DNA from: Nymphaea colorata
Taxonomy: Eukaryota; Streptophyta; Magnoliopsida; Nymphaeales; Nymphaeaceae
Length of the DNA stretch: 64,000 nt
Reading direction: 5' to 3'
Assembly: GCF_008831285.2 (NCBI RefSeq)
Contig: NC_045139.1
Location: forward strand, 9,458,204 to 9,522,203
Below the pieces are notes generated by a model. That model ran no database searches and was not told the origin of the DNA. It saw only the letters and a program-made list of their open reading frames with translations. Made by a program: the position numbers and the translations under genes. Shown here piece after piece: positions 10,440 to 22,200 of the stretch (positions are counted from its first letter, which is position 1; each line of letters opens with the position of its first letter).

Positions 10440-11579
10440 GAAAACATCCTATATAAAAGAAGATTCAGTAAAGAATATGCTAGATGTCTCAATGCAAATA
10501 AGGCACTAGAAGTCATTCAAGAAGCTCATGAAGGAATTTGTGGAGGACATGTAGGGTATCAGACCCTCATCAAACGGATAGTCAGAGCTGGGTACTATTG
10601 GCCCACAATGCAAAGGGACTGTCACCAATTTGTCAAGAAATGCATCAAATGTCAGTTGCTTGCACCATCAGTTCATGCTCCAGCAGCATACCTTCATTTG
10701 GTCGGTTCACCCTGCCCGTTCTCTCTGTGGGTTTTCGACGTGGTCGGTCCAATCAATCCACCTACCTCAAATGGACACAGGTATTTTCTTGCAGCTACAG
10801 ATTATTTCACCAAATGGGTCCAAGCAGTCACCTTAAAAACAGTCGAAGGACGACATGTAGTGTCTTTCATCCACAAAAAATCTTTTGTGTAGACTTGACA
10901 TCCCGCACGATATCGTTTCTGATAACGGTACTCATTTTAAAAATAAGAAAGTGTGCAATCTTTGTCACAAACACAAAATACAACATCACTTCTCTGCCCC
11001 ATATTACCCTCAAGGTAATGGTCAGGCAGAAGCAACCAACAAGATTTTGATTTGTGTCTTAGAAATGACTGTTGAAACAGACCGAATTTGGCACGAGAAA
11101 AAGCACAATGCACTTTGGGTGTATCGAACCACAATTTGGGCACTCACTAATGCTACACCAGTAGAGTTAGTATATGGAATGTAAATTGTCCTTCCATTAC
11201 ATGTCCAAAAACCAGTAATGAATTTTGCTGCTCTCATTGAACTTCCAATTAGCAAGTATTAAAAAAAGAGACTTGCTCAATTAGACCTCTTAGATGAGAA
11301 AAGACTACAAGCGACAGAGCATGCTGAAGTCTATCCAAGAGAGTCGCCTGACATTATGCCAAATCAGTCATTGAAAGAAAATTTCAAGTAAGTGATCTTG
11401 TACTAAGATCTATAGTTCCACTCTGGAGTAGACCTAAAGGAAAATGAGCACCGAACTGGGAATGACCTTATGTCATCATGGAGGTTCTACCTCACAATTC
11501 TCATCGGTTCATTGATGCCGATGGTGTCGGAATCGTTGATCCGATTAATGCTTTGTATCTCAAGAAATTCTATACTTGA
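10440..11579 (+). pseudogene. Ty3/gypsy integrase, decayed
   Basis: The translated pieces give an integrase in order. The HHCC zinc-binding part (EAHEGICGGHVGYQTL ending CIKCQ) is at about 10527-10655. The catalytic core has Asp in WVFDVVGP (about 10732), Asp in SDNGTHF (about 10920) and Glu in GNGQAEATNK (about 11020). The C-terminal part is at 11380-11579, ending ALYLKKFY. The main frame has a TAG at about 10890, two stops and frame changes after 11180, and more stops at about 11447 and 11460. The catalytic residues themselves are present. Integrase would join the element's cDNA to the host chromosome. The KKFY tail and the RNase H in front support the Tat group. Confidence 0.85.
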
Positions 11580-12636
11580 ATTTGCAAATCAATGATTTCA
11601 GAACAATTGTGCTTTAATAAGCACATTTTTACCAATTTTCAAACCAACTAAGGGGCATAGTATCCCTTAGAGAAAGTTTAAAAAATGCAACAAAATTTTT
11701 TAAATTTTCAAACTTAGCCCATGTCTTGAGGACAACAGCAAAGGCATTTGCTTGAAATATGCAATAAATTTTAATGAAATTGATGGATTAATGTATAGAA
11801 ATTAATGTTGGTCCCGACAATTGGCACTTGTAAAGGTCTGGCATGAGATGCCACAAGAAAAGGTCCTTGTGACCTAAAAGACCTTGGGAAGATGCAAGAA
11901 AAAGCTATCAAGCAACATGAGTTGAGCGATGAGCTCGGGGTGAGTGTAGTAGTTCCTCTGGTTCAAAGCTCTGTAGGCGCGAGTGGGCATACGACCTATG
12001 CTTACACTGTGAAGCTAAAAAGAAATCCATGAACGTTTTGCTTATATTAAGTCTCCTAAAGCCTTATGAATTTGAGTAAGTAAGTCCGATGAGTGTTTTT
12101 CACTTGGTACCCTAAGGCCAACTGGTCTCAGAGTTATCGGCCCAAAACTTGCTACAAGGGTTCAAAAGAAAGCCCGATAGACTTGATATTGCACAAAACA
12201 AACTACACAAAACCTCCAAAGCGACGGAACTTTGTAGTAGCTTTTGGGGTGGTGAGGAATTTTCCCCAAGAGTGAAGGGTGGCTCAAAAAGAGAATCAAA
12301 ATTCAAAAGCAAAAGTGAATAGGCGAAAAACTAAGTAAAAGGAGAGAAAAAACACTTGCCAATGGTCTAAAAGGCATCAAAAGCTAAGTTCTCCAAGCAT
12401 CAAATGCAAAAACTTTCACAGTTGCAAAATTTTTCAATCAACATTAATTCCTCTACAAAGTCTCCAGTGAGATAGAGGAAAATCTTCTTATTTAAGGTCT
12501 ATGCCTATCATTTCCCCTCGAGTGAGGATGGTTCAACATCACTTGAAAATGGATTTTCCAATTTCAATTTGCCAAAATTTGGTGCGTAAATCTTTGCTAT
12601 TAAGCAAATTCTTTAACTTGCTTAATAGCAAAGAGG
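11580..12636. other. 3' untranslated part of the Tat-like element
   Basis: No supported gene. Short frames at 12093-12312 and 12501-12737 have no domain, and the last crosses the LTR boundary. The purine-rich stretch GCAAAGAGG just before the 3' LTR (12628-12636) is the probable polypurine tract. Confidence 0.55.
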
Positions 12637-15600
12637 TGTTAACACCCCAAATTATTTCACATCAAAATTCAAGAAATGTGAAAATTTCACAAAAGAATTG
12701 TAAAATTTTGCAATTTCAAAGCCAATTTCGAACTTAAACGCAATTTGGATTCGAATCATGAATTTGACTCATGATACAAATCCCAAATTTTAGCATCTAA
12801 ATAAATAAATGTTTTCTCTCAATTAAATGAAAAAATCATTTTCAAGGAGAAATGAATGATATCATAACTAAAAACTCAAGAAAAAGGAAACATTTATGCA
12901 TCTCTCTCTTCTTTAACTAGGTCCTCTTTAAAGAGTTTTCAATCCTCGAAAAGCAATAAATAGGCTGATCAAATCCACTTAATTCAAGTAGGTTCGATGC
13001 TAGTGCACCCAAATCTTAGCTAGGCTCAGTCAACATGAGCTCAGCTTGACCAAAAAGTAGGTCTGTCTCACAATCCATTTAATGGACGAAAACAGACTTT
13101 GACTGAACCAAACCCACTTTGACTAAACTCAATCAAAGTAAAATTTAGTTCAACTAAGAGCTTTTTTGGCTCAAATTTATCAAATTACTTCAAACAAAGT
13201 CAAACTACACACAAATAAGCTTTGACTTCCGTCAATTGGTCAAAATTGACCAATCTGGTCAATTTTGCCTTTCTATGGTAAAATTGAAGTTACAAAGCCC
13301 AAATTGGTTTATGAAAGGCAAATAAACATTTGGATTTGTCAAATGCATAAATCAAATACCAAATTAAAATTCAATTTTTCAAACGAAAGTATCATTCAGT
13401 TGAAATCCGTCTTCAATCAAATTATAGACGGAAATACCATTTTCGAGCCAAATTTGAATAGAAGTTTCAAATTTTATTCAAATTTAAATTGGACTATCAT
13501 AATTCAATGGCATTTGGAGCTTAGAAACTAGGTTTTAACCTAAGAAGCTTGAATTCAAACAAAAAAAAAATAACACAAAATAAGGCAAAACCCTATGCAA
13601 GGACATTTTCGTCTAAAATTTTGGTCAATGTTGGTCAGCTAGGTCAGAACGAAGGTTGACCACATCTAGCCCAGCCCACCTAGCTCGAATGAGTAAATAC
13701 AGTCATTAAAACTCATTTAATTCATTTTTCATCTCCCTAAGCCTTGATTAATCTTCCAAGGCAAATTAAAGGAGATGGTTGAACCCACCTCCTCCTTTAT
13801 ATAAACCTCCCCTTGGCCACCAAGGGGGGGTGGGGAGGGGATGAAAATTTGAGGTATTCCAACAAGAGTTTTAGCCAAGGAGGTAGGAGGGAGATGCCAA
13901 GGAAGAGATGAGGGATTCGTCTAAACCCTCTCCCCCCCCCCCCTTTTCTCTTATTTTCTTCTTCATTTTTTTTTATTCTCTCCATTGATTTTGCTAAGTT
14001 AGGGTGCTTAAGACGTCTTACTTAGAATTTTCATGGTAAGTGGTCTTCTTTCCTATTACGAATTCCAACAAGCAGGCTATTCTACTTCTAGCTTTGCTAA
14101 GCTCGAATCCAAGTTTGGATTCTTGCTTAGGATTGCTCGATTTAGAAAACAAGTGAAAGCGAAGATCAAGTATCAAGACGGACCGCAAGGTATGTGATTT
14201 TAACCCATTTCTCATCTATTTTAGTTTCTTGTTAGTTCATCTTAATTCCAGCAATTCATTGGAGGGTTTATTTTCATTTGTTTCATGGCTGGGAATGTTG
14301 TGCAGCTAGAGAAAACCTACGATTAACTGTACATGTTAATGCATAATGCATGCATACGTTGGTTTTTATTAAAGATCAACCCATGTTTCAAATTTTGGAA
14401 AGGACCCCAAGGCCACGTCTCTTTCAAAACTACCAGCTTATAACCATTTTGAAATCCCCACCACGAGAGAATCCCATGGTGGATGTATTCCACCTTTGCA
14501 TGGCGGAACTAAGACGAACTAGCTTGAGCATTCATTTATCTCTTTCTAGTTAAAGTTATTTAGTTTCATGCTTTCTTTAATTGATCAAGGGTAGTATGGG
14601 AGATTTGAAACAAGTTTTCAATCTTCCCACGTAAAAGAACCCAGCCATGAATCTTCATGATTCGGGAGTTATGTGGTCCCTTCATAAAATTTCGTTCTGA
14701 AGAGTAAAGTACATATATATATACATTGTTATATATATACATATGCGTGTTCAATATCTTGTTAAAAATTGTTTTCCGCTCTTAAAATCAGATTGGAACA
14801 TGTTTCCAAACTGGTTTTAAGAAGACGGTTCATTTTGATTTTCATAGTACCAAGTTATGAAATCGTTTTCATTTCATTTTAAAATTTATTTAATTTCAGC
14901 AATCCATACGTAAGATGTATGTACATTGTTGAAATCGGATCATGGTTTATAGGAATTGGTTTAATAACGTCAAATTTCACATATTGGAAATGCCAGCTAT
15001 TCTAGAACCATCCAACGAAGTTGACGATTTTATGAGTACGTAATCTGAAATTTGATGAAGGACTTCTCACTTCTATCTAAGAAAAAAGCCCTTTATTAGA
15101 ATCAATGTCCACAATTTTCAGCCATCTAAATCAATATAAGATCTAATTTTTTGGCTATCTTGAGACAAAAGGGGATGTCATCCACGTCTCCCATCTACTT
15201 CAAAGATTGATTTTGGCATCATTTATGTATTTTTCATCATTTTGGTAATTTTATGTTAAGTCTCAAACTTATTGACTACATCTCTAATTCATGTATTTAA
15301 TCATATAATAAACACATTTAGAGAAAGTCCTACATTTTAATTAAAATCAATCTTTATGTGTAGATTGTATGACATGTAATTACAATGGATAAACTTTGAA
15401 ATATCATGAGATAGGGAAGAATGAATGTTCCATATAGTTTCTCTTCTCATTTCATGCATTCTCTTTCACTCAAAATCAATAGCACCATATGCACATTCTC
15501 AAGAAGTTAAGTGATTCAATTTTGAGTTGAAAAAAGTGACCAAGTCATATTGTAACAAGAATTTGTAAACTTCTCTTAACTTCAAAAGAAAGCACAAGCA

Positions 15601-16197
15601 ATACATTCATAATCTTGGCCAAAGTGTGTTTGGAAAACAACACGTTTTCTAACAATTTGGAACATATGTTTCATCAAAAGAATGAACTCTACCTCACCAA
15701 ATCACATGATTTGGCAAAAGAAGAATTCAAAAATCAAGTTTCTTTGCTAAGGAAACCTAGCTATTTTCCAAAAGTTGATCATAATTTCAACTCCTGAACC
15801 ATCTGGAGTCCACAACAAAGAACTCAATTTCACTCTTCAAAATCCTCAAGAATTATGTATTTCAAATCGAATGGCACAAAAACAAAGGTTTTTGAGCCAA
15901 CTTCAAAATCCTCTAATCTTCAAAATGAGTTCAAATCACTTACTAAAAATGAATTTTGGTTCTTGAATCCAAAACCTCAATGCATAAGCATATAGGATTT
16001 GCATCAAAAACTCATATATGATCCAAATGATCCTTAGTCTTTGTTCCAATTACCCCTGTTAAAGTCGGCAGGAATGGTTGGACCTCGTACCGATGGGCGG
16101 ATCCCTTTTCCTTAGAATATTTTTCAAAACCTCTATTTTAAAAGAATTTTGCTGATTCGCAATTCAAACCCTTCGAGAAAGGGGTGGGGTGCGAACA
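12637..16197 (+). repeat. 3' LTR of the Tat-like element
   Basis: 3561 bp, starting TGTTAACACCCC and ending TGCGAACA like the 5' LTR, then AGGAA. It lacks the Harbinger insertion (empty site TAA at 12929-12931) and about 300 bp with the 30-bp repeats. It carries a C-run near 13931. No gene is visible. Confidence 0.92.
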
Positions 16198-16202
16198 AGG
16201 AA

Positions 16203-16925
16203 GCAGAATTCATTAATCATATTTGTGGACAGCATCTTGTGAAGAAGTTACCAATGGCTCATAGACACGGCATCATGACCATCTACGAAAAAATGAGGAG
16301 CTCCATGCCTAGAATCATCTTGAAATCATCAATCGGTGCCACCAAGAAGTTGGTTTTTCCCAACAAACTCTTAATCTTCACAGCCACATCTTGGGCCACT
16401 CCACGGATGGGCTTCACCTTCGAGTTCAACGCCTTCATTGGTAAATCTCCATTCCCTAGGGTGAGGCCCAATCTCTTTGCTTCTTATCCGCGACAAAGTT
16501 GTGTGTTGCACTAGTGTTCACCATTGCCGTTGTGGACTTTTTGCCAAAGTGTCTAGGTACATGAGTCCTCTAGTCATTGTCATTGTCATCTTCGTTGTTT
16601 CCTTCAAAGCAGTGAAGAGCTGGAGTGATCCCATGTGCGGTGCTTCATCCTCCTGACCCTGCATAGCTTAAAAGGATTGCTAGGAAGAGCCGGCCTGGTT
16701 GCTCCTGACATTTGGGCATTTTAGCGCAAAGTGATTCCTACTACAATGACAGAACTTCAATTCTAGTGGTGGTCGAAAAGACGTATAAGTGTTGCCATCT
16801 GGTCCACTTCCACCATTGTTCTTTTGCACAGTTGCATTATTGTTCTCCTTTTCTACTTGTCCAGTTCTTTGGTTGTTTCCACCACAATTTTGGTTGCAGA
16901 TTCAAACTTTTTTGAAGTTGTAGAG
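16203..16925 (-). pseudogene. Chromovirus-like gypsy fragment: gag zinc knuckle and protease
   Basis: On the reverse strand the order is a degenerate zinc knuckle at about 16765-16690 (CHCSRNHFALKC, one Cys displaced) and the aspartic protease at about 16540-16283. The protease body is readable (KTNFLVAPIDDF, ILGMELL), but the active-site triplet expected as D-T-G reads N-T-S near 16516. It is collinear with 30800-31530 of the larger element. It stops abruptly at the target site of the Tat-like element on the left and at a dispersed repeat on the right. No intact product is possible. Confidence 0.75.
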
Positions 16926-17255
16926 CTAACCATCACTTTTTGGTATGAATTCGTTGCTCTAAATTATATGAGCTGCTTGTATTTAGAATCGATGAGCCTC
17001 TCCTTCAGTGAAAGAAGAGTCAATCAACTCCAATGCTATGCCCAATGCCTAGAGCCTCTAGGCATAGATGTTCCAATGTTATAGTCAGTTAACAATCTCA
17101 CATGCAAAGTTTTGTTCTCTAGAATAACATTGCCTTGGGGAATCAATTAATTCAAAGATGCTTACATAGCTCAAAAAATCTTGATCACCTAATTCTTGGA
17201 ATGCCATGACCTTTCTAGAAATACTCCAAAGCTATAGGCATCTGACTTTACAAAA
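16926..17255 (-). repeat. Duplicated segment shared with 33786-34112
   Basis: The two copies start at TAACCATCACTTT and end at TGACTTTACA and are similar throughout. On the reverse strand both hold an ORF beginning MAFQELG that stays open for about 40 codons across the alignment, so this may derive from an exon. I do not recognise the protein. Confidence 0.6.
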
Positions 17256-17559
17256 AGTTTTTCATGCATTGCAGACTCCAGTGACATTTCTACTAAAGAA
17301 AGAATGACCACATCTTATTACCACTCCAGTGACATTTCTATTAAAAACAGAAAATACATATGAAGTTCAAACAATATCAATAAGATATAGTTTAAAAAAG
17401 GAAATGCAATGTTTCCAAATGAGCTGAAATTATATATGAAGTGCATGTATCCATCCATTACTCGATCAACTTGTATGCCGCAACTTGCACGATAAGTAAT
17501 GGAAAACATTGTCAATGAATGTTGTTTACATAAAATGTCAAAATTATAAGGTAACTAAA

Positions 17560-17763
17560 TTAACAAACTGTTTGACTGCTGTACAAGTGCATTTGTCTTG
17601 GACACTTGACTTGTTGCTTCAAAGAAGAATTTTCTTGCTTTAATAAAGCATTTCGCTTGTCAAGTTCTTGGACCCTTTCATCTGCAATTTCTAGATTGAC
17701 TACACTCATGATCAAATATGTATATAGAGTTTGGCCCCACACCATGTGTATGTATACATCCAC
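17560..17763 (-). pseudogene. Small coiled-coil ORF, unrecognised
   Basis: The 67-codon reverse-strand frame contains the segment EIADERVQELDKRNALLKQE and further Ser/Leu/Gln positions with leucine-zipper spacing. This looks like one exon of a coiled-coil or bZIP-type protein. No basic region, neighbouring exon or second copy is visible. It lies between the dispersed repeat at 16926-17255 and the Copia element. It could be a captured exon, or a chance ORF in AT-rich DNA. Confidence 0.25.
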
Positions 17764-18184
17764 TGTGCTCTTATCTTGTTAGAGATAAGGTTGCCGATCC
17801 AACATTCTTGCCAACCTTGCAATGTAAATGAAATTTTGAATTTCAAACCAAATATAGAAGAAATGCAATTGATGCTGAAAAGAGGAAGCAACTAATGCTA
17901 CAGTGCATGAAGATGCCAAAATCTATTTCAAAGGGAAAGAAATTCAAATTTGTAATCAAGATCCAAAATTTTTGGATCTTGATAGACCAGCCTGAAATTT
18001 CAATTTAGCATTCTTTCCTCTCTAAAATTTTATATGGTTGTAAGAGAGGATTCCTTTAAAAAATGGAGTAAAAGGAAAGACTTTGTGGACGTAGGTCGAG
18101 TTTGACCGAACCATGTAATTTCTTGTGTGCTCTCTCTCTCTCTCTCTCACTCCCACTTGGTCTCTCTCATTTCATTCTTTGACA
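17764..18184 (+). repeat. Probable Copia 5' LTR (3' part), left end unresolved
   Basis: The segment ending TTTGACA at 18184 directly precedes a primer-binding site and has the CT-rich end (18127-18150) usual in Copia LTRs. No matching 3' LTR is in the window, so the left end cannot be fixed; TGTTAGAG near 17777 is one candidate. Confidence 0.5.
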
Positions 18185-18197
18185 TGGTATCGGAGCC
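18185..18197 (+). other. Copia primer-binding site
   Basis: TGGTATCGGAGCC differs at one base from the common plant Copia site complementary to initiator tRNA-Met (TGGTATCAGAGCC) and begins right after the LTR-like CA end. Confidence 0.8.
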
Positions 18198-18426
18198 AGT
18201 TCTCTAAGGATATACAAGTGTGCATCTACTGTCGGAGGAGGTACCCTTTGCAAGACTTGCCAGATAGTGCATTCTAGGCGTGACTTTCTCAAGGGCACAT
18301 TTTTTTACTTGGGGGCGGTTCAGAGGTCGAGCACAGGCTCGTTGAAATCATCTATATTTGAGGACCCTACCAAATTTTCAAAATTTTTAGAGTATCCATT
18401 GCTCAGATATCGTTTTTATAAGAGCC

Positions 18427-19284
18427 ATGGGTTTTCAGCAATCTACCATGGCAACCGTCAATCCTCAATGGAATGCTATTGCAACCCTCATATCTGTCAA
18501 GCTGGACGAAAACAACTATCTTCTTTGGAAATCACAACTCCGTAGTGCCATGTATAGCCAGGACTTATTGAGGTATGTTGACGGCTCTTTTACTCCTCCA
18601 CCGGAAAAACAGAATGCTAATTCCACATAAATTAATCCGGAGTACATCAAATGGAAACACTCCGACAAGCTTGCGTTAAGCTGGATATTGTCAACTGTTA
18701 GTGAGTCTATACTCACTCAAATTATCTCTTATGACACAGCTCGTGAAGCTTCGGTGGCCCTAGCTAATGCCCATGCATCTCATTCAAATATTTGTATTCT
18801 TTAGTTAAAGAGGGATTTGACAAAAGTATGTTAGAATATGTCAACCATGTGTGGTTTTTGGTTGATTCTCTTCGAGCTGTGATGAAATTGTTTCTGATTC
18901 AAATCTAGTTTTGCACACTCTCAATGGTGTGTCAAGTGAGTATGAGAGTTTTCTTACTACAGTCACCATGTCCAAAATACTACCTACCTTTTCCGAGTTA
19001 CATGATCTCTAAATCAAGAGCGTCAACTTTAATTGCTTGCTCCAAAAATCCCTGCCCAAGTTGAGTCTTCAGCAACAACCTTTTTCACTCAATGAAGAGG
19101 CTATGGCGGTCGATGAAACTATGGCAATCGTGGGGCTAATAGTGGCTGAAATGGTCGTGGTGGCTGTAGCCATGGAAGGAAGTCTTACCCTGCTGGACGA
19201 AGTACTCCAGGGCAAAAGAATTCTGCAAATCAGCAAGTTATATGTCAATTTTGTGGGATTAGGAATCATACAGCTCGGACATGT
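18427..19284 (+). pseudogene. Copia 1 gag with CCHC zinc knuckle
   Basis: The frame from 18427 carries the typical Copia gag start (LDENNYLLWKSQLRSAMYSQ), interrupted by TAA at 18628. The capsid part continues in other frames to about 19020 with stops near 18803 and 18845. The nucleic-acid-binding knuckle C-X2-C-X4-H-X4-C is perfect at 19243-19284 and is in frame with the protease that follows. Gag would form the virus-like particle. A separate ORF at 19037-19309 is a shadow in another frame. Confidence 0.8.
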
Positions 19285-20580
19285 TGTGACATACCAAAGG
19301 CTTTTGTAGCAATGGCCTTGAATGGAGGCCCCGAAAATGCCTGGTACCCTGATAACGGTGCAACCCATCATGTGACTCGTAGTGATGATTCCATGAAAGA
19401 CAAAGTCGATTACCAAGGTGGAGAAGGTGTTCTTGTAGGCAATGGCGCTAAGGCTCCTATTTCTCGTATTGGTAACATATTTCTCAATTCAATCTCCTGT
19501 TCTTTTTGGTTAAAGAATATTGTGCATGTGCCAACAATCAGTCAAAATCTTATATCTATCTCTCATTTTATAAAAGAGAACAATTGCTCGGTATAGTTTG
19601 ATGCCAATGGATTTGTTGTTAGGGATTTGCAGACAGGGGCAGCTTTTCACAAAGGGAAAACTAAGGATGGTCTATACGTATGGGCAGATGAAGACAGCAA
19701 AGAATCCAAGCATACTCCTATCGTACAACATTTTAGAATTCTTCTAGCAAATCTTTGGCCCCAACGGCTGGGTTGCTCTCACTTGAAGACATTGAATTTG
19801 CTTAAGAAAAATAATTATGTGACTTTGGATGATAGTAAACTTGTTTTCTACTCTAGTTGTGTTTCGGCTAAGATGCATCTACTATCAATTTATTTCAGTT
19901 TAAGTAATAACACTCATCCTCTTTAGTTACTTCATGTGGATCCTTGGGGGCCATCTCCAACATGTTCTAGAGAAGGCTACAAATATTATCTATTGATTGT
20001 GGATGATTTCTCTCGTTTTAGTTGGATTTTTCCTCTTGTTAAAAATATCATGATGTCATGCTTCCAAAATGTCAAGATGCTTGTGGAAAAACAATGGGAA
20101 TATGAGATAAAAAATTTGCATAGCAACTCTAGTGGGGAGTTTCTAAGCAATGTTTTTTCAAATTTTCTCAGTTCAAATGGAATAAAAAGATAGCTTTCTT
20201 GCCCCCACACGCCTCAACAAAATAGCATTGTGGAAAGAAAACGTCACCATGTTGTTGAAACCAGGTTAAGTATGATGATCCATGCCTCTCTCCCTCAACA
20301 TTTTTGGGTTGATTCATTTAGGACTGCAGTTTACGTCATCAACCGATTGCCTAGTCCAAAACTCGGAAATAAATCTCCATTTGAAATTGTTTTCAACACT
20401 ACCCCTCAATAAGTTTATTTTCGAGTTCTTGGATGTACATGCTATCCATTTCTTGTGTCATATAAAGAGTCCATACTCTCTCCAAAATCGAAAGCATGTG
20501 TCTTTCTTGGATATGGGACATGTCATAAGGGAACATGGTTGTTATACATGTTGTTTTCAATGAGACAAGTTTCTTATTTC
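19285..20580 (+). pseudogene. Copia 1 protease and integrase
   Basis: Protease: WYPDNGATHH at about 19344, with the active triplet D-S/T-G changed to D-N-G. The pre-integrase segment at about 19740-19890 has lost its first zinc ligands. Integrase core at 19926-20410: first Asp in HVDPWGP and in LLIVDDFSR; the second Asp position reads Asn (HSNSSGEF, about 20119); the Glu remains in QQNSIVERK (about 20217). TAG or TAA codons at about 19596, 19924, 20191 and 20410 cut the frame. Domain order is conserved but the protein is not functional. Confidence 0.8.
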
Positions 20581-20920
20581 ATGGATCTAGTTCTCCAACC
20601 ATTGAGGGGGACGTTGGAAAATGGATTTTCGATCATCTTGACATCCCTCCAATTGAGACGCAAAAATAAGACAACTCCAAGCAAACCGGATCTCGTTCAA
20701 ATCGATCTCAATATGTATTAATACCTAGTCCTCATTCATGGGAAGAAGATCCAACTCCAAACCATCATTTGACCAATTCAATTGATGCAAGTCCTAATCA
20801 TGGGGTTCAGGAAAATATTATTGATCAATCTCCTCCTTCTCTCACCATTGAAACCTCAAGCAAGACTCATCCCATGATCACGAGGTTTCAAGATGGGACT
20901 AGGCGACCCAAGGCCTATAT
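20581..20920. other. Linker between Copia 1 integrase and reverse transcriptase
   Basis: Degenerate Copia linker. The frame at 20769-21023 joins it to the reverse transcriptase start through SSKTHPMITR, a familiar Copia motif. Confidence 0.55.
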
Positions 20921-22200
20921 GGCTGCTACAACTCTAGAAGAAAGAGAACCAGAAAATCTTGAGGAGGCTTTAAAAGACCCCCAATGGATCGAGGCCATGA
21001 AGAGTGAAATCGATGCTCTTTAGGAAAACCAAATGAGGGACTTTGTCACACTACCTAGAGGAGTTAATCTAGTTAGATGTAAGTAGGTTTTTTAAATCAA
21101 ACAATGCTCAGATGGGACTATCGCTCGCTATAAGGCCAGACTTGGCGCCAAAGGTTATAGCCAGAGGGAATGAATTGATTATTCTAACACATATAGTCCA
21201 GTGATAAAGCCTACCACTATACGAGTCATCCTCTCTATTGTTGTGTCCAAAGGCTGGACTATTCACCAATTGGATGTTAACAATGTCTTTCTTCATGGGA
21301 TTTTGAAGGAAGAAGTTTTCATGACTCAACCATAGCCTTTGAGAATACAACAAAACCTCACCAAGTGTGCCATCTCAAGAAAGCACTTTATGATTTAAAG
21401 CAAGCACCCCGGGCCTAATTTGAAAGACTCAAAGGATATCTTCTCGAAAATGGGTTTAAGGAGTCATTAGTTGACACTTAACTCTTTGTTTGAAAAACCC
21501 AAGATAAAATCATCCTTCTATATATATATGCAGATGATATAATTATTAGAGCAAATAATCCTCAGGAGATTCAAAAGATTATACACACCTTTGGACAAGC
21601 CTTCTCCATAAAAGATCTTGGAAAATTATATTTCTTGGGCATTGAAGTGTCACTCCAAAAAGACAAAATTGTTCTCTCACAGGGAAAATATATCAGAGAT
21701 ATATTGAGGCAAGCAAACATGGAGAATGCAAAATCTTGTGTCACGCCTGCTGCTCCAAATGTCCCTCTATCCAAACTCGATGGTGAAAAATTGGAAAATG
21801 AAACTCATTATCGTCAGATCATAGGAGCACTTCAATATGTCACTTTAACATGCCAGATATTACTTATCCAGTGAATAAAGCTTGTCAGTTCGTGCACCAG
21901 CTGACTTCAACTCACTAGACTCATGTTAAAAGAATTTTATGATATCTTAAAGGAACTATACAACATGGCTTTGAGATATCAAAATCTAATTCTTTCACAT
22001 TATTTGCCCACTCTGATGCTGATTGTGCCGGGTGCCCGGATGATCGAAGATCCACTAGTGGCTATGTTACAAAAATTGGTCACAATATCATATCTTGGAA
22101 ATCTACCAAACAACAAACAGTGGTGAAATCTAGCACAGAAGCAGTTGAAAACAGTAGCAAAGCTATGTGTGGGCTGGTGTGGGCCGTTGTCGAAGCCAAC
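20921..22200 (+). pseudogene. Copia 1 reverse transcriptase and RNase H
   Basis: The reverse transcriptase begins with LEEALKDPQWIEAMKSEIDA (about 20960), passes KAKGYSQ-like and [13 protein letters not shown] (first catalytic Asp, about 21275), and reaches the active-site box as YADD at 21527-21538 where Copia normally has YVDD. It continues with IKDLGKLYFLGIEV (about 21615) and IIGALQYVTLT (about 21820). RNase H follows at about 21940-22200, with HSDADWAGCPDDRRSTSGY readable across a frame change. There are stops at 21021, 21086, 21097, 21169 and others. The domain set is complete, but it is dead. Confidence 0.85.

Larger units (their letters stand above)
1300..16197 (+). mobile_element. 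Ty3/gypsy LTR retrotransposon, Tat-like, internally deleted, with a PMD ORF
   Basis: The two LTRs both begin TGTTAACACCCC and end TGCGAACA, and the whole is bounded by the perfect 5-bp duplication AGGAA at 1295-1299 and 16198-16202. Order on the plus strand: 5' LTR, primer-binding-like site, PMD ORF, gag-like start fused to RNase H, integrase, 3' LTR. Protease, reverse transcriptase and the ordinary RNase H are absent, so the element could not have copied itself without help. The RNase H next to integrase and the integrase ending in a YLKKFY-type motif fit the Tat/Ogre group. In one stretch of about 187 bp compared by eye (about 6726 against 15615) the LTRs differ at roughly 13 positions, so this is not a recent insertion. 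Confidence 0.9.
18185..22200 (+). mobile_element. Ty1/Copia retrotransposon 1, decayed, no 3' LTR
   Basis: The order gag, zinc knuckle, protease, integrase, reverse transcriptase, RNase H on the plus strand defines Copia. Every domain has stops or frame changes. Coding homology ends near 22200, and no second LTR follows, so the 3' end is lost. Confidence 0.9.
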
